64,000 nucleotides of DNA from Flavobacterium flavigenum. Lineage in GTDB: Bacteria > Bacteroidota > Bacteroidia > Flavobacteriales > Flavobacteriaceae. A program made the position numbers and the translations under genes. Shown here one piece after another: positions 7,749 to 16,265 of this stretch. Under the pieces are notes generated by a model that was not told the origin of the DNA, made no database searches, and saw only the letters and a list, made by a program, of their open reading frames with translations. Position 1 is the stretch's first letter, and each line of letters starts with the position of its first letter. The DNA is taken from assembly GCF_027111255.2 (NCBI RefSeq), contig NZ_CP114285.2, positions 2,542,001-2,606,000 of the forward strand. Direction: 5' to 3'.

Positions 7749-8912
7749 TTAAAACAAGCCAGAAACCGGACTATTTTTAATTCCGATTTTCGAATAATCG
7801 AATTCCATTTTTTGCTGTAACAATGATGCATAAACTGACCTAAAATCAATTTGGTGTTTTAAATCGCCATTATCCAAATCGGTTAAATTTGGATTATTAC
7901 CCAGAATTGTTCCTTTATTACTTCCTCCTATTACAAACATTGGCGCTGCCGTTCCGTGATCAGTTCCGCTGCCGTTGTCTTTTACGCGTCTTCCAAATTC
8001 TGAAAACACCACAATCGTTACATTTTGCAGCAATTGAGCTTGTTTCAAGTCGGTATAAAAACTGTATAAAGCATCGTTTAGTTCTGTTAATTTGCGTTCG
8101 TGGATAGAAAGCTGGTTATCATGCGTATCGAATCCGCCAAGCGAGGTGTAATACACTTTTGAATTCAGGTTTCCTTTTACGAGTCTTGCAATCCATTCCA
8201 GATTTTTGGACAATCCGGTTTTTGGATAACTGATTTCTGTTTTCGATTGCTTTAGTGCATTCTGAATGTCATCTGATCCTTCGACAACCGAATTGGCAAT
8301 TTTGCGCACGAAGTCCAATTGCGGATTTTCAGATAATGTTACATTTTCCTTGCCCGTTTTTATCTTAAAACGATCTGGGTCTTTAACTGTGATTGAGTTC
8401 GGCTCCATTCCTTTCAAAGCCAGATTATCGATAGAATCGAGATTGATTCCGGCGGTTGGCTGATGATCGTGACATTGTACATCCAAATAACGCCCAAGCC
8501 ATCCCTGATTTATATATTTATTGGAATCTGCCGCTGTTTGCCAAATTTCCTGACTACGGAAATGGGAACGCACCGGCTCCGGATAGCCCACATTTTGAAT
8601 TACCGTTAAATCTCCGTTTTGCTGCATCTGCGCAAAATCTTTTAAAGCAGGATGAAACGCCATTCCTCTATTTTTGCCCACAACAACGTCTTTATTCAGG
8701 GAAATTTTTGTTCTCAAATCGTAATACAAAGGATCTTCATACGGAATAAAAGTATTCAGACCGTCGTTTCCTCCGTTGAGCTGAACAAATACCAGACATT
8801 GCTCTCCAGTAATCAGATTGTTCTGTTGGCCAAAAGCATGCAAAAAATTTGGAAGCACCAGCATTCCGCCGGTAAAAGTCCCTGTCAGGGTTAGAAAATT
8901 TCTTCTGTTCAT
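7749..8912 (-). CDS. DUF1501 domain-containing exported protein
   Basis: The 387-aa protein starts with a twin-arginine-like signal (NRRNFLTLTG), suggesting export of a folded protein. DUF1501 proteins belong to the alkaline phosphatase/sulfatase-like superfamily. Visible segments are FVQLNGGNDGLNTFIP, GGFDTHDNQ near residue 265 and VFSEFGRRVKDNGSGTDHGTAAP, typical of the family's metal-site region. The biochemical function is not established. It lies 11 nt after the DUF1800 gene, with which it is paired in many Bacteroidota and Planctomycetota, so the two probably act together in the envelope. Confidence 0.9.
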   Translation of the reverse strand: MNRRNFLTLTGTFTGGMLVLPNFLHAFGQQNNLITGEQCLVFVQLNGGNDGLNTFIPYEDPLYYDLRTKISLNKDVVVGKNRGMAFHPALKDFAQMQQNGDLTVIQNVGYPEPVRSHFRSQEIWQTAADSNKYINQGWLGRYLDVQCHDHQPTAGINLDSIDNLALKGMEPNSITVKDPDRFKIKTGKENVTLSENPQLDFVRKIANSVVEGSDDIQNALKQSKTEISYPKTGLSKNLEWIARLVKGNLNSKVYYTSLGGFDTHDNQLSIHERKLTELNDALYSFYTDLKQAQLLQNVTIVVFSEFGRRVKDNGSGTDHGTAAPMFVIGGSNKGTILGNNPNLTDLDNGDLKHQIDFRSVYASLLQQKMEFDYSKIGIKNSPVSGLF

Positions 8913-8923
8913 AGCGCTGCGTT

Positions 8924-10327
8924 TTAAATCAATTGATATTCCGGCAATTTGGTGATGTAATTAAACAAACGAATTACGGCAAAATTGGCATTGGGTTGTT
9001 TAGGGTCAAAATCATACTTGAGTAAATTTTCCATATCTTTCTGCATTTCACTATTTACCTCAAATAACAATCTGTTGGATAAGTCTGCAATGATGGTTTT
9101 ATTGTTTCCGTTAGAATCGAATTTTATCTTTACTTCTCTTTTCTCCAGTTCTTTTTTCGGCTTTATATTTTCTTCATCCATCATCATAATGCCAGACGCT
9201 TTTTTAGGAAGTTTTCGACCACTGCAAAGCAAATCTGAAGTATTGTTTCGCTGCAAATACACCTGTGAAGTCAGCCATGCATTTCCGCCATCCCAGCCTT
9301 TTACATTTAACTGATTATACAAATCCATCCCTTGCTGTTTCAGGAATGCGGCAATCATGCTCTCATCATAGTCGTCCAGCTGCAATTCATCAGTAAGCTG
9401 CAAAATATAAACTAAAGGATCTTTTATTTTTTTTCCGGTCTTGTCTTTGGCATATTCTTCGGTAAACATTTTGGTTAGCAGAGGCTTGATTTCAAAGTTC
9501 GATTTCCTAAAATAATCGCCATACCGAATCACCATTTCTTCTGATGGGTCATCATAAAGAAACCATTTCAGGATTTTTCGGGTAATCAGGTACGGAATAT
9601 TTTTTTGTTCGAAAATAATATCCACCAGATCATCGGCTTTCCAGTTTCCCGTTCTCCCGAAGTACGTTTTATTACCGTTATCTTCTGCTTTTGGCTGGTA
9701 AACAGCACCTTCATCACCAAGATTTAATCCTGCCAAAGCCCTTGCTCCGTTTTTGATATCGTCTTCGCTATAATTCCCGATTCCGATGGTGAATAATTCC
9801 AGTAACTCACGGCTTAGGTTTTCGTTGATCTTGCCTTTTTTGTTGTCAATGTTATCCAGGTATTTAACCATAGCATTCGATTTTACAATCTTTTTGGTCA
9901 TTTCTTTGAAGTTCCCAAAAGCATTTTCACGCAAAATCATATTGTGCTGGTAAAGCCAGTAATTGATTTTTACTTTTTGGGAAGCAGAGACAAAATGATT
10001 GTGCCAGAAACAAACCATTTTTTCGCGCAGTGGAAATTCATCGGTTTGCATTTTTGCAATCCACCATTGTTTTAATTCGCCTGTGGTATAAATTTCTTTT
10101 CTCTGGATTTTCTTTTTTTCTTCCGGATCCAGATCTTTTAGTGATTGCCGAAGCGCTTTTAATTCGGCAGTGGTCTTGGGTGTGTTTTCTAAAAAAGCGG
10201 GAAGTTGTGTATCAAACTTTGAATAATAGGATTTTTTTAGAAATTTTTCCAATCCCAGTTTTTCTATTTTATTAGATTCTTTTCCTGAGAAGCCCAATCG
10301 TAACGACCAAAGATTGCTTTTTTTCAT
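8924..10327 (-). CDS. DUF1800 domain-containing protein
   Basis: The 467-aa protein carries the DUF1800 pattern: an N-terminal helical part, MVCFWHNHFVSASQKV near residue 104, and NENLSRELLELFTIGIGNYSE with the conserved RELLEL(F/H)T core. The late segment is VKGWDGGNAWL (GW..G..W). No signal peptide is evident. Function is unknown. It is the promoter-proximal partner of the DUF1501 gene, which follows after 11 nt in the same operon. Confidence 0.9.
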   Translation of the reverse strand: MKKSNLWSLRLGFSGKESNKIEKLGLEKFLKKSYYSKFDTQLPAFLENTPKTTAELKALRQSLKDLDPEEKKKIQRKEIYTTGELKQWWIAKMQTDEFPLREKMVCFWHNHFVSASQKVKINYWLYQHNMILRENAFGNFKEMTKKIVKSNAMVKYLDNIDNKKGKINENLSRELLELFTIGIGNYSEDDIKNGARALAGLNLGDEGAVYQPKAEDNGNKTYFGRTGNWKADDLVDIIFEQKNIPYLITRKILKWFLYDDPSEEMVIRYGDYFRKSNFEIKPLLTKMFTEEYAKDKTGKKIKDPLVYILQLTDELQLDDYDESMIAAFLKQQGMDLYNQLNVKGWDGGNAWLTSQVYLQRNNTSDLLCSGRKLPKKASGIMMMDEENIKPKKELEKREVKIKFDSNGNNKTIIADLSNRLLFEVNSEMQKDMENLLKYDFDPKQPNANFAVIRLFNYITKLPEYQLI

Positions 10328-10381
10328 AACAAAGAGGTTAGTTTAAGATAAGACTTTTGTTTTTTAGAAAGGTTTAATTTG

Positions 10382-10430
10382 AGGAAGGTTCTGAGGTCTT
10401 CAGTTGCTAAGGTTTTAAGATTTTGAAAGT
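10382..10430. repeat. AAGGTTCTGAG-type dispersed repeat
   Basis: A relative of the repeat at 6692-6740: AAGGTTCTGAGGTCTTCAG followed by TTGCTAAGGTTTTAAGATTTT. It is part of the gene-free stretch 10328-10806, which holds only repeats and the upstream region of the hydrolase gene. Confidence 0.55.
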
Positions 10431-10468
10431 TTTTGGTAATATTAAACGAGAAACTTCATCCGAATATT

Positions 10469-10596
10469 GTCATTCCTTTCGAAAGGAGAAATCACGCTAG
10501 AGACTCGACAAAGATTGGCGATATACTTTGCTGAATTTCTAGTGTGATTTGCTTCGCCTGTTAGCTATCGCTCGAGTCTCGTTCCTTGAGGATGAC
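10469..10596. repeat. GTCATT-type palindromic repeat, second copy
   Basis: It starts GTCATTCCTTTCGAAAGGAG and ends TTGAGGATGAC, about 128 bp, with complementary outer arms (AGAAATCACGCTAG against CTAGTGTGATTTGC). It is the counterpart of the element at 4200-4300, with an enlarged centre containing GACTCGA words in both orientations. Confidence 0.65.
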
Positions 10597-10639
10597 AAAA
10601 TTGGTAGAAAAAACTTTGTGCCCTCTCGCCTTTTCAAGT

Positions 10640-10692
10640 AAGTAAATTAGCATACTTTTTGCGAAAACTTCCGCATACTTTGCGGTTAAAAA
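10640..10692. repeat. ACTTTGCGGTT-type dispersed repeat
   Basis: Two GCATACTTT(TT)GCG words precede the A-tract. The same ACTTTGCGGTTAAA-like words recur at 48376-48500 and 57943-58055 between genes. Confidence 0.45.
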
Positions 10693-10806
10693 AAACATTC
10701 CAATATTGGAATTTAATTATTGAAAATTTTCAAAATTTTGTAACATTTTAATAGTTGCCGTATCCAAAGCACGGATCCGATTATTTATAAACTTAAAACT
10801 ATTAAA

Positions 10807-11658
10807 ATGAAAAAGTATATCATCTTAGTTATCGCATTCTTATTTTCAGCATTATGTTTAAATGTTTTTGCACAAAGTAAATCGTATCCTTTTGAAGTTG
10901 TAAAAACCGGAAACGGAAAAAAATCAATAATATTCATTCCGGGATTTGCTTCTTCTGGCGATGTTTGGAATGAAACCAAAGTCAATTTCGAAAAAAATTT
11001 TACTTGTTATACACTTACAATGGCCGGTTTCGCTGGCGCAAAACCTGTAGAAAATTCTTCATTTAAAAACTGGAAAGACGGAATTGCAGCATTCATTAAA
11101 GATCAAAAAATAGAAAAACCAGTTGTAATCGGGCACAGTATGGGAGGCGGTTTGGCTTTGGCAATTGCTTCAGATTATCCTGAATTGGTTGGAAGTATTG
11201 TCGTTGTTGATGCTTTACCATGTTTGGCCTCGCTTTCGGATCCTTCTTTTCAATCAAAAGAAAATAATGACTGCTCGCCAGCTGTAAAACAAATGACGGC
11301 TATGAATGAAAAGCAATTTTACGATATGCAGAAACAAACAATGCCAAGACTTTTGGCAGATCAATCAAAACTGGAAATGGTTGTGGATTGGAGTGTAAAA
11401 TCAGATCGAAAAACTTTTGCCGAAATGTATTGTGATTTTTATAATACCGATTTGAGAAACAGGATTGCACAGATAAAATGCCCGTCGTTAATTTTGTTAG
11501 AGTCTTATTTTATAAATTTAAAACCTGCAATTGAGGAACAATATAAAAATTTGAAAACGGCTGATTTTAAATACGCTGCGAAAGGGCTTCATTTTATTAT
11601 GTACGATGATACAGCCTGGTATCTGGAACAATTAAATAATTTTTTAAAACCTGAATAA
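10807..11658 (+). CDS. Secreted alpha/beta hydrolase
   Basis: The 283-aa protein has a signal peptide (to LNVFAQ, residue 22). The alpha/beta hydrolase fold shows the oxyanion stretch IFIPGFASSG and the nucleophile elbow GHSMGGG (Ser about 116). The acid probably lies near SLILLESY and the catalytic His is in AKGLHFIMYDD. The substrate is unknown; the family covers esterases, lipases and lactonases. Its stop overlaps the ATG of the ECF sigma gene (TAATG), so a periplasmic hydrolase is translationally coupled to a sigma factor. That is unusual, because such enzymes are normally targets rather than operon leaders. Confidence 0.85.
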   Translation: MKKYIILVIAFLFSALCLNVFAQSKSYPFEVVKTGNGKKSIIFIPGFASSGDVWNETKVNFEKNFTCYTLTMAGFAGAKPVENSSFKNWKDGIAAFIKDQKIEKPVVIGHSMGGGLALAIASDYPELVGSIVVVDALPCLASLSDPSFQSKENNDCSPAVKQMTAMNEKQFYDMQKQTMPRLLADQSKLEMVVDWSVKSDRKTFAEMYCDFYNTDLRNRIAQIKCPSLILLESYFINLKPAIEEQYKNLKTADFKYAAKGLHFIMYDDTAWYLEQLNNFLKPE

Positions 11659-12131
11659 TGGAGTTTGAAACTATCTACAAAACATATTGGGACAGAATTT
11701 TCAGGCTATGCATGGGCTTTGTTAACGATTATGATATCGCGCAGGATCTCGCCCAGGAAACCTTTATAATCGTATGGCAGAAACTGGAAACTTTTAGAAA
11801 CGAGTCGGCAATTGGAACCTGGATTTTTAGAATTGCTTCGAATAACTGTTTAAGACAGATTGAAAAAGACAAACGTTTTCCAAAATCAGATCTGCCGGTT
11901 CATCTGAGCGAAGAAAAACAAACTTCGATTGAACCCCATATTCAATTTTTATACAAATGTATAGCCGAATTACCAGAAACAGACCGTATTATTATTTCAC
12001 TGGAATTAGAAGATCTAAAACAGTCGGAAATTGCCAGAATAGTTGGGCTTTCTGAAGCCAATGTACGCGTGAAAATTCACAGAATAAAAGAAAAACTGAC
12101 TCAAAAATTTAAAGAACATGGACCACGATAA
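11658..12131 (+). CDS. ECF-type RNA polymerase sigma factor
   Basis: The 157-aa protein has sigma region 2 at about 5-70 (YWDRIFRLCMGFVNDYDIAQDLAQETFIIVWQKL, with the DLAQETF core) and region 4 at about 100-150 (IISLELEDLKQSEIARIVGLSEANVRVKIHRIKEKL). It has no region 1 or 3, as expected for extracytoplasmic-function factors. It overlaps the hydrolase by one base and the following membrane protein by 14 nt. The latter is probably its anti-sigma factor. The inducing signal is unknown. Confidence 0.93.
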   Translation: MEFETIYKTYWDRIFRLCMGFVNDYDIAQDLAQETFIIVWQKLETFRNESAIGTWIFRIASNNCLRQIEKDKRFPKSDLPVHLSEEKQTSIEPHIQFLYKCIAELPETDRIIISLELEDLKQSEIARIVGLSEANVRVKIHRIKEKLTQKFKEHGPR

Positions 12132-12714
12132 TAATATAGATTTTAAAGATTTATGGAAAAAACAAACCGTAAGCCAGCCTGACATGCAGGATTTGCTTTC
12201 CAGGGTGAGCGTGTTTAAAAAAATGGCACTGCGCAGTTTATGGATGACCAATATTATGCTTTTGGCAACAAGTATTTTTATAATTTTTATCTGGATGTAT
12301 TTTAAGCCTCAGTTGATATCAACTAAGATCGGAATCGTTTTGGTGATTCTCGCTATGGTGATTTATCTGTTAGTTTACAATAAATTATTTGGGAAATATA
12401 AAGATATTGACGCAACTATAACCAATCATGATTACCTCCAAAAATTAGTTTTGATTAAAAAGAAACAGCAATTTTTACAAACTAATATGATGAGCCTGTA
12501 TTTTCTGATGCTAAGTGCCGGGATTGGCCTGTATATGTATGAATACGCTAGCCGAATGACTCTTTTGGGAGCAGTGTTGACTTATGGGATAACGTTTTTA
12601 TGGATTTTATTCAACTGGTTTTTCATTCGCCCCAAACAAATCAAAAAACAGCAGAACAAAATAAATAGTCTCATTCAGAGATTCGAGGAGGCAACGCATC
12701 AGTTAGAATCATAA
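12118..12714 (+). CDS. Membrane protein, probable anti-sigma factor of the ECF operon
   Basis: The 198-aa protein has a short hydrophilic N-terminus (about 40 aa, containing DFKDLWKKQTVSQPDMQDLL). Four hydrophobic segments follow: near 43-62 and 70-87, then after a basic stretch (LVLIKKKQQFL) near 120-138 and 147-168. The gene starts inside the sigma gene. Position and topology suggest that the cytosolic N-terminus binds the sigma factor. There is no zinc-finger (ZAS) motif and no FecR domain, so assignment as anti-sigma rests on context. Confidence 0.6.
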   Translation: MDHDNNIDFKDLWKKQTVSQPDMQDLLSRVSVFKKMALRSLWMTNIMLLATSIFIIFIWMYFKPQLISTKIGIVLVILAMVIYLLVYNKLFGKYKDIDATITNHDYLQKLVLIKKKQQFLQTNMMSLYFLMLSAGIGLYMYEYASRMTLLGAVLTYGITFLWILFNWFFIRPKQIKKQQNKINSLIQRFEEATHQLES

Positions 12715-12724
12715 AAAAAAACCA

Positions 12725-12761
12725 AAAAGCACCTCAAAATACAATTTGAAGTGCTTTTTTT
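12725..12761 (+). terminator. Rho-independent terminator of the ECF operon
   Basis: AAAAGCAC pairs with GTGCTTTT, extended by TCAAA/TTTGA inside, and runs into a T-tract. It lies 10 nt after the membrane-protein stop codon. Confidence 0.85.
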
Positions 12762-12893
12762 AGATATTATTAAATCTAATATAAAATCAATTGTAATATA
12801 TTAGTTTTAATTTTTAAGTAAGTCACTATCATAATCAAAATCTACATATAAAGAAAATTCATTTCCAACTAAAGGCTGATAAAGCACTTGAAT

Positions 12894-13184
12894 ATGCCCC
12901 CTTATAAAGCAATCGAAGGTGAAATTGTGTTTAGTGAAGAAGTGAAAACTATAATTAGCCAGCCATTATGTGAAGATTTAGAGCGAATTCCGGCTTTAAG
13001 CAGAAGAGAGCGTGATATTGCACTATTGTTATCGCAAGGAAAGTCAACTCAGGAGATAGCCGACGATTTATTTCTAAGTTTTTTGACTGTTCAAACCCAT
13101 CGCCGTAATATTCTTCAAAAATACAAAATGAAGAATGTGGCAGAACTAATTGCTTTTCTACTCAAAAACAATATGCTGAACTGA
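12894..13184 (+). CDS. Small LuxR-family HTH transcriptional regulator
   Basis: The 96-aa protein is little more than a GerE/LuxR DNA-binding domain: ALSRRERDIALLLSQGKSTQEIADDLFLSFLTVQTHRRNI and a trailing helix KNVAELIAFL. The 35-residue N-terminus shows no receiver or ligand domain. I use the ATG at 12894; a TTG two codons earlier would be in frame, and a TAA lies just before it. The missing sensor domain means it either responds through a partner or is a remnant of a longer regulator; upstream sequence shows no receiver coding. Confidence 0.8.
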   Translation: MPPYKAIEGEIVFSEEVKTIISQPLCEDLERIPALSRRERDIALLLSQGKSTQEIADDLFLSFLTVQTHRRNILQKYKMKNVAELIAFLLKNNMLN

Positions 13185-13285
13185 GACATAATGGGTATAA
13201 AAATGCCAAAATGACATTTTGTTAAAATGGTTCATAATTTGCAGATCGTTTTGTAAATTTAGATTCAATCAAATCAAATAAAATC

Positions 13286-13972
13286 ATGGGAAGTGGATAT
13301 TTAATTATTGCCGGGGCTATAATGTTATTTAGCTGGCTGGTAAGTTCAAGACTAAAAAGTAAATTCGAATTATACTCCAAACTGCAATTACAAAACGGTA
13401 TGAGCGGGAGGGAAATTGCCGAAAAGATGCTCGCAGACAATGGTATTTACGATGTTCGTGTGATTTCGACTCCGGGTCAATTGACAGATCATTATAATCC
13501 TGCAGATAAAACGGTTAATTTAAGCGAGGCGGTTTACAATCACAGAAATGCAGCAGCAGCAGCAGTTGCGGCTCACGAGTGCGGTCATGCGGTGCAGCAT
13601 GCAATTGGTTATGAGTGGCTGACAATGCGTTCGGCATTAGTGCCTATTGTAAGCGTAGCATCCAATTATGTACAATGGATTTTATTGGCCGGAATCCTGA
13701 TGATCAGGACTTTTCCACAATTATTATTAGTAGGTATCGTGATTTTTGCCGCAACAACATTGTTTACAATTATAACTTTACCTGTTGAATATGATGCAAG
13801 TAATCGTGCGCTCGCGTGGTTAGAAAATAAACGAATGCTCACACAACAAGAGCAGGCGGGAGCAAAAGATGCATTAAAATGGGCAGCGAGAACGTATGTG
13901 GTAGCAGCTATTGGTTCAATTGCAACCTTGTTGTATTATATTTCGATTTATTCAGGAAGCAGAAGGAATTAG
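13286..13972 (+). CDS. Membrane neutral zinc metallopeptidase (YugP-like)
   Basis: The 228-aa protein has an N-terminal membrane helix (residues 4-20) and the zinc-binding HECGHAVQH near residue 98. Two hydrophobic helices follow (about 118-135 and 145-165). LPVEYDASNRALAWL matches the family's third-ligand region. It is the Zn_peptidase_2/YugP type. Substrates of this family are not well defined. It is a single gene, convergent with the Lrp regulator across a bidirectional terminator. Confidence 0.9.
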   Translation: MGSGYLIIAGAIMLFSWLVSSRLKSKFELYSKLQLQNGMSGREIAEKMLADNGIYDVRVISTPGQLTDHYNPADKTVNLSEAVYNHRNAAAAAVAAHECGHAVQHAIGYEWLTMRSALVPIVSVASNYVQWILLAGILMIRTFPQLLLVGIVIFAATTLFTIITLPVEYDASNRALAWLENKRMLTQQEQAGAKDALKWAARTYVVAAIGSIATLLYYISIYSGSRRN

Positions 13973-14020
13973 TTTTAATGTGGCAATTGAGATAATTAGC
14001 CGATTAGATAATTATTTATA

Positions 14021-14053
14021 AAGCCCGACAAATTTTCAAATCTGTCGGGTTTA
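14021..14053. terminator. Bidirectional terminator between convergent genes
   Basis: AAGCCCGACA pairs with TGTCGGGTTT across a short loop, with A- and T-rich flanks on both sides. It serves the zinc peptidase (+) and the Lrp regulator (-). Confidence 0.8.
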
Positions 14054-14109
14054 TTATTTATATGTGTTTTGAATATTATCAAATTATCAAATTGACACAT
14101 TATCTAATT

Positions 14110-14580
14110 TTACAGCTGAATCTGTCTGTCAATCTGCTGATCCAGTGAAATGAAGGTTTCAGTTCTCGAAACCCCCTCAATTGCCTGAATTTTGGTATTT
14201 AAAAGCTGCATTAAATGTTCGTTGTCACGACAGATAATTTTAATTAAAACTGACCAGTTTCCGGTAGTATAATGACATTCTAAAACTTCAGGAATTTTTC
14301 TAAGTTCTTTTACAGCTTCGGAATTTCCGGAAGCTTTGTCGAGATAAACACCAATAAATGCCATGGTATTGTAGCCTAAAACTTTTGGGTTTACAGTAAA
14401 TTTTGACCCTGATATCACACCGGATTGTTCCAGCTTCTTCAAACGCTGATGAATCGCCGCTCCCGAAATGCCTATTTTATTGGCAATTTGAAGAATAGGT
14501 TTGCGGGCATCGTCCATAAGATATCGAAGGATTTCTTTGTCGATACCGTCAATTTCAATTAATAGGGAATTGATTTTCAT
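14110..14580 (-). CDS. Lrp/AsnC-family transcriptional regulator
   Basis: The 156-aa protein has an N-terminal winged helix (IDKEILRYLMDDARKPILQIANKIGISGAAIHQRLKKLEQSGVI) and a C-terminal RAM/ACT-like ligand domain (FIGVYLDKASGNSEAVKEL, then CHYTTGNWSVLIKIIC). Members typically sense amino acids. The minus strand has TACATTTG at 14636-14629 as a good -7 element, giving a leader of about 45 nt. Its targets cannot be told from the sequence. Confidence 0.93.
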   Translation of the reverse strand: MKINSLLIEIDGIDKEILRYLMDDARKPILQIANKIGISGAAIHQRLKKLEQSGVISGSKFTVNPKVLGYNTMAFIGVYLDKASGNSEAVKELRKIPEVLECHYTTGNWSVLIKIICRDNEHLMQLLNTKIQAIEGVSRTETFISLDQQIDRQIQL

Positions 14581-14718
14581 AACTTAAAATTTGAAACTAT
14601 TCTTGTAATTTGAGTTTAGAATAGAAATCAAATGTAGTTAAATTGGTCTGAAAAAGAAAATCCAAATCCCAAGTGTTAAATTGGAATCTGGATTTTTTAA
14701 GATTGTATATTTTAGAAT

Positions 14719-15468
14719 TTATTTCGCTTTGTTTGCTTCGGCAATGTATTTTTCCAGAGCCATTGTCATAGAAGGAGTTTCAGGAGTCGGGGCAAGAATG
14801 TCAATTCTTAAACCATGGTCTAAAGCTTCTTTTTGAGTTGTGCTTCCAAATACAGCAATTCGGGTATTGTTTTGTTTAAAATCAGGAAAGTTTTTAAACA
14901 ATGATTTTATTCCCGTTGGGCTGAAAAAAGCCAAAACATCATAATAAACGTCTGCTAAATCTGACAAGTCGCTCATTACAGTTCTGTAGAAAATAGCTTG
15001 TGCCCAGTCTACTTTCAAACCGTTTAAAGTTATTGGTGCATCAGCATTTAACTGATCAGAAGCCGGCAATAAGAATTTTTCGTCCTTGTATTTTTTAATA
15101 AGCGGAGATAAATCTGCAAAATCTTTCGCGCCAACATAAATTTTACGTTTTCTGTAGACCACATATTTTTGCAGGTAAAAAGCCACCGCTTCAGATTGAC
15201 AAAAATATTTCAATCCTTCAGGAACTTTGTAACGCATTTCGTCAGCAACTCTGAAAAAATGATCAACCGCATTTCGGCTTGTTAAAATAATTGCAGTGTA
15301 ATGATTAAGATCGATTTTTTGTAATCGGATTTCTTTTGCACTAACTCCCTCCACATGAATAAAAGGTCTGAAATCAATTTTTATTTTGTGTTTCTGTTGG
15401 AGCTCAAAGTAAGGGGAGTTTTCCACTTTAGGTTCAGGCTGTGACACCAAAATTGTTTTCACTTTCAT
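14719..15468 (-). CDS. hemD: Uroporphyrinogen-III synthase
   Basis: The 249-aa protein matches the two-lobed HemD fold that closes hydroxymethylbilane to uroporphyrinogen III in haem synthesis. Typical segments are ILTSRNAVDHFFRV near residue 72 and FFSPTGIKSLFKNFPDF near residue 170, with TPETPSMTMALEKYI at the end. It starts 11 nt after the DUF4271 gene and is probably cotranscribed with it. The family is poorly conserved, so the call relies on these stretches and on the DUF4271-hemD pairing common in Flavobacteriia. Confidence 0.88.
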   Translation of the reverse strand: MKVKTILVSQPEPKVENSPYFELQQKHKIKIDFRPFIHVEGVSAKEIRLQKIDLNHYTAIILTSRNAVDHFFRVADEMRYKVPEGLKYFCQSEAVAFYLQKYVVYRKRKIYVGAKDFADLSPLIKKYKDEKFLLPASDQLNADAPITLNGLKVDWAQAIFYRTVMSDLSDLADVYYDVLAFFSPTGIKSLFKNFPDFKQNNTRIAVFGSTTQKEALDHGLRIDILAPTPETPSMTMALEKYIAEANKAK

Positions 15469-15479
15469 ATTATAGACAT

Positions 15480-16157
15480 TTACTGAGCCGCCTTAGTAAT
15501 CCAATAATACAGGAAATAATAAGGGGCTATTTCAAGAGCGCAAAGATACAAAATAAAATAAAACAATTTATTGATTATTGTATTTTGATAAGTTTTAATT
15601 GAAATAAAGTATGAAAACATACTGATGCATGCTGAAACACCTATGATTGCTAATGGTATGATTTTAGGAATATCGTCATGATAGAACAAAATTGCATTAA
15701 CGGGAAGTATTAATAAACCAATATAGGTTCTGTAAGTTGCTTTTTGTAAGTTGAAAAGATCGACAAATTCATTAATGTTGAAAGAAGTTCCTACGATTTT
15801 TTCAATTAAATATTTAGCTAATATAAAATAGGTCAGAAAAGTGACAATTTGGGTAAAAAGCATCCAGTCTGTTTTTTCTGTTTTTACCGGAAACTCAAAG
15901 ATGTGCATTGTAATTTGTATGAAAAAGGCATACGAAATAATTTGTACAAAAAATAAGGCTACTGTAAAACTGCTTCTGAGATGTGAAACGTCGCGGTAAA
16001 TTTTAACGTACTTATCCGAGAAAATAAGTCTGGTAAATTCGCTAAATCTGTTTTCATATGCTGATTTAGTAATCGCAACAACAGCAAAAGCCAACACAAA
16101 TAAAAGTGTTGCCCAATCTTTGTTTTCTATTATCCTGAGGTGAAACTGTTCCATCAT
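15480..16157 (-). CDS. DUF4271 integral membrane protein
   Basis: I start at the ATG at 16157 (MMEQFHLRIIEN). A longer frame would need a TTG at 16220 and would include the likely -7 box TAATTTTG at 16172-16165. The protein (225 aa) has about six membrane segments and the family's early SAYENRFSEF and HLRSSFTVALFFVQIISY. Function is unknown. It is followed by hemD and is divergent from the mannosyltransferase gene. Confidence 0.85.
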   Translation of the reverse strand: MMEQFHLRIIENKDWATLLFVLAFAVVAITKSAYENRFSEFTRLIFSDKYVKIYRDVSHLRSSFTVALFFVQIISYAFFIQITMHIFEFPVKTEKTDWMLFTQIVTFLTYFILAKYLIEKIVGTSFNINEFVDLFNLQKATYRTYIGLLILPVNAILFYHDDIPKIIPLAIIGVSACISMFSYFISIKTYQNTIINKLFYFILYLCALEIAPYYFLYYWITKAAQ

Positions 16158-16265
16158 AACATTTACAAAATTAGTAATTTTTTGTGTCAATACTTTTATT
16201 ATAGATTTATTATGAACCAAATGCTATAAAAAAGTTTACTTTTGCGGTGAAATTACGCAGAAAAA

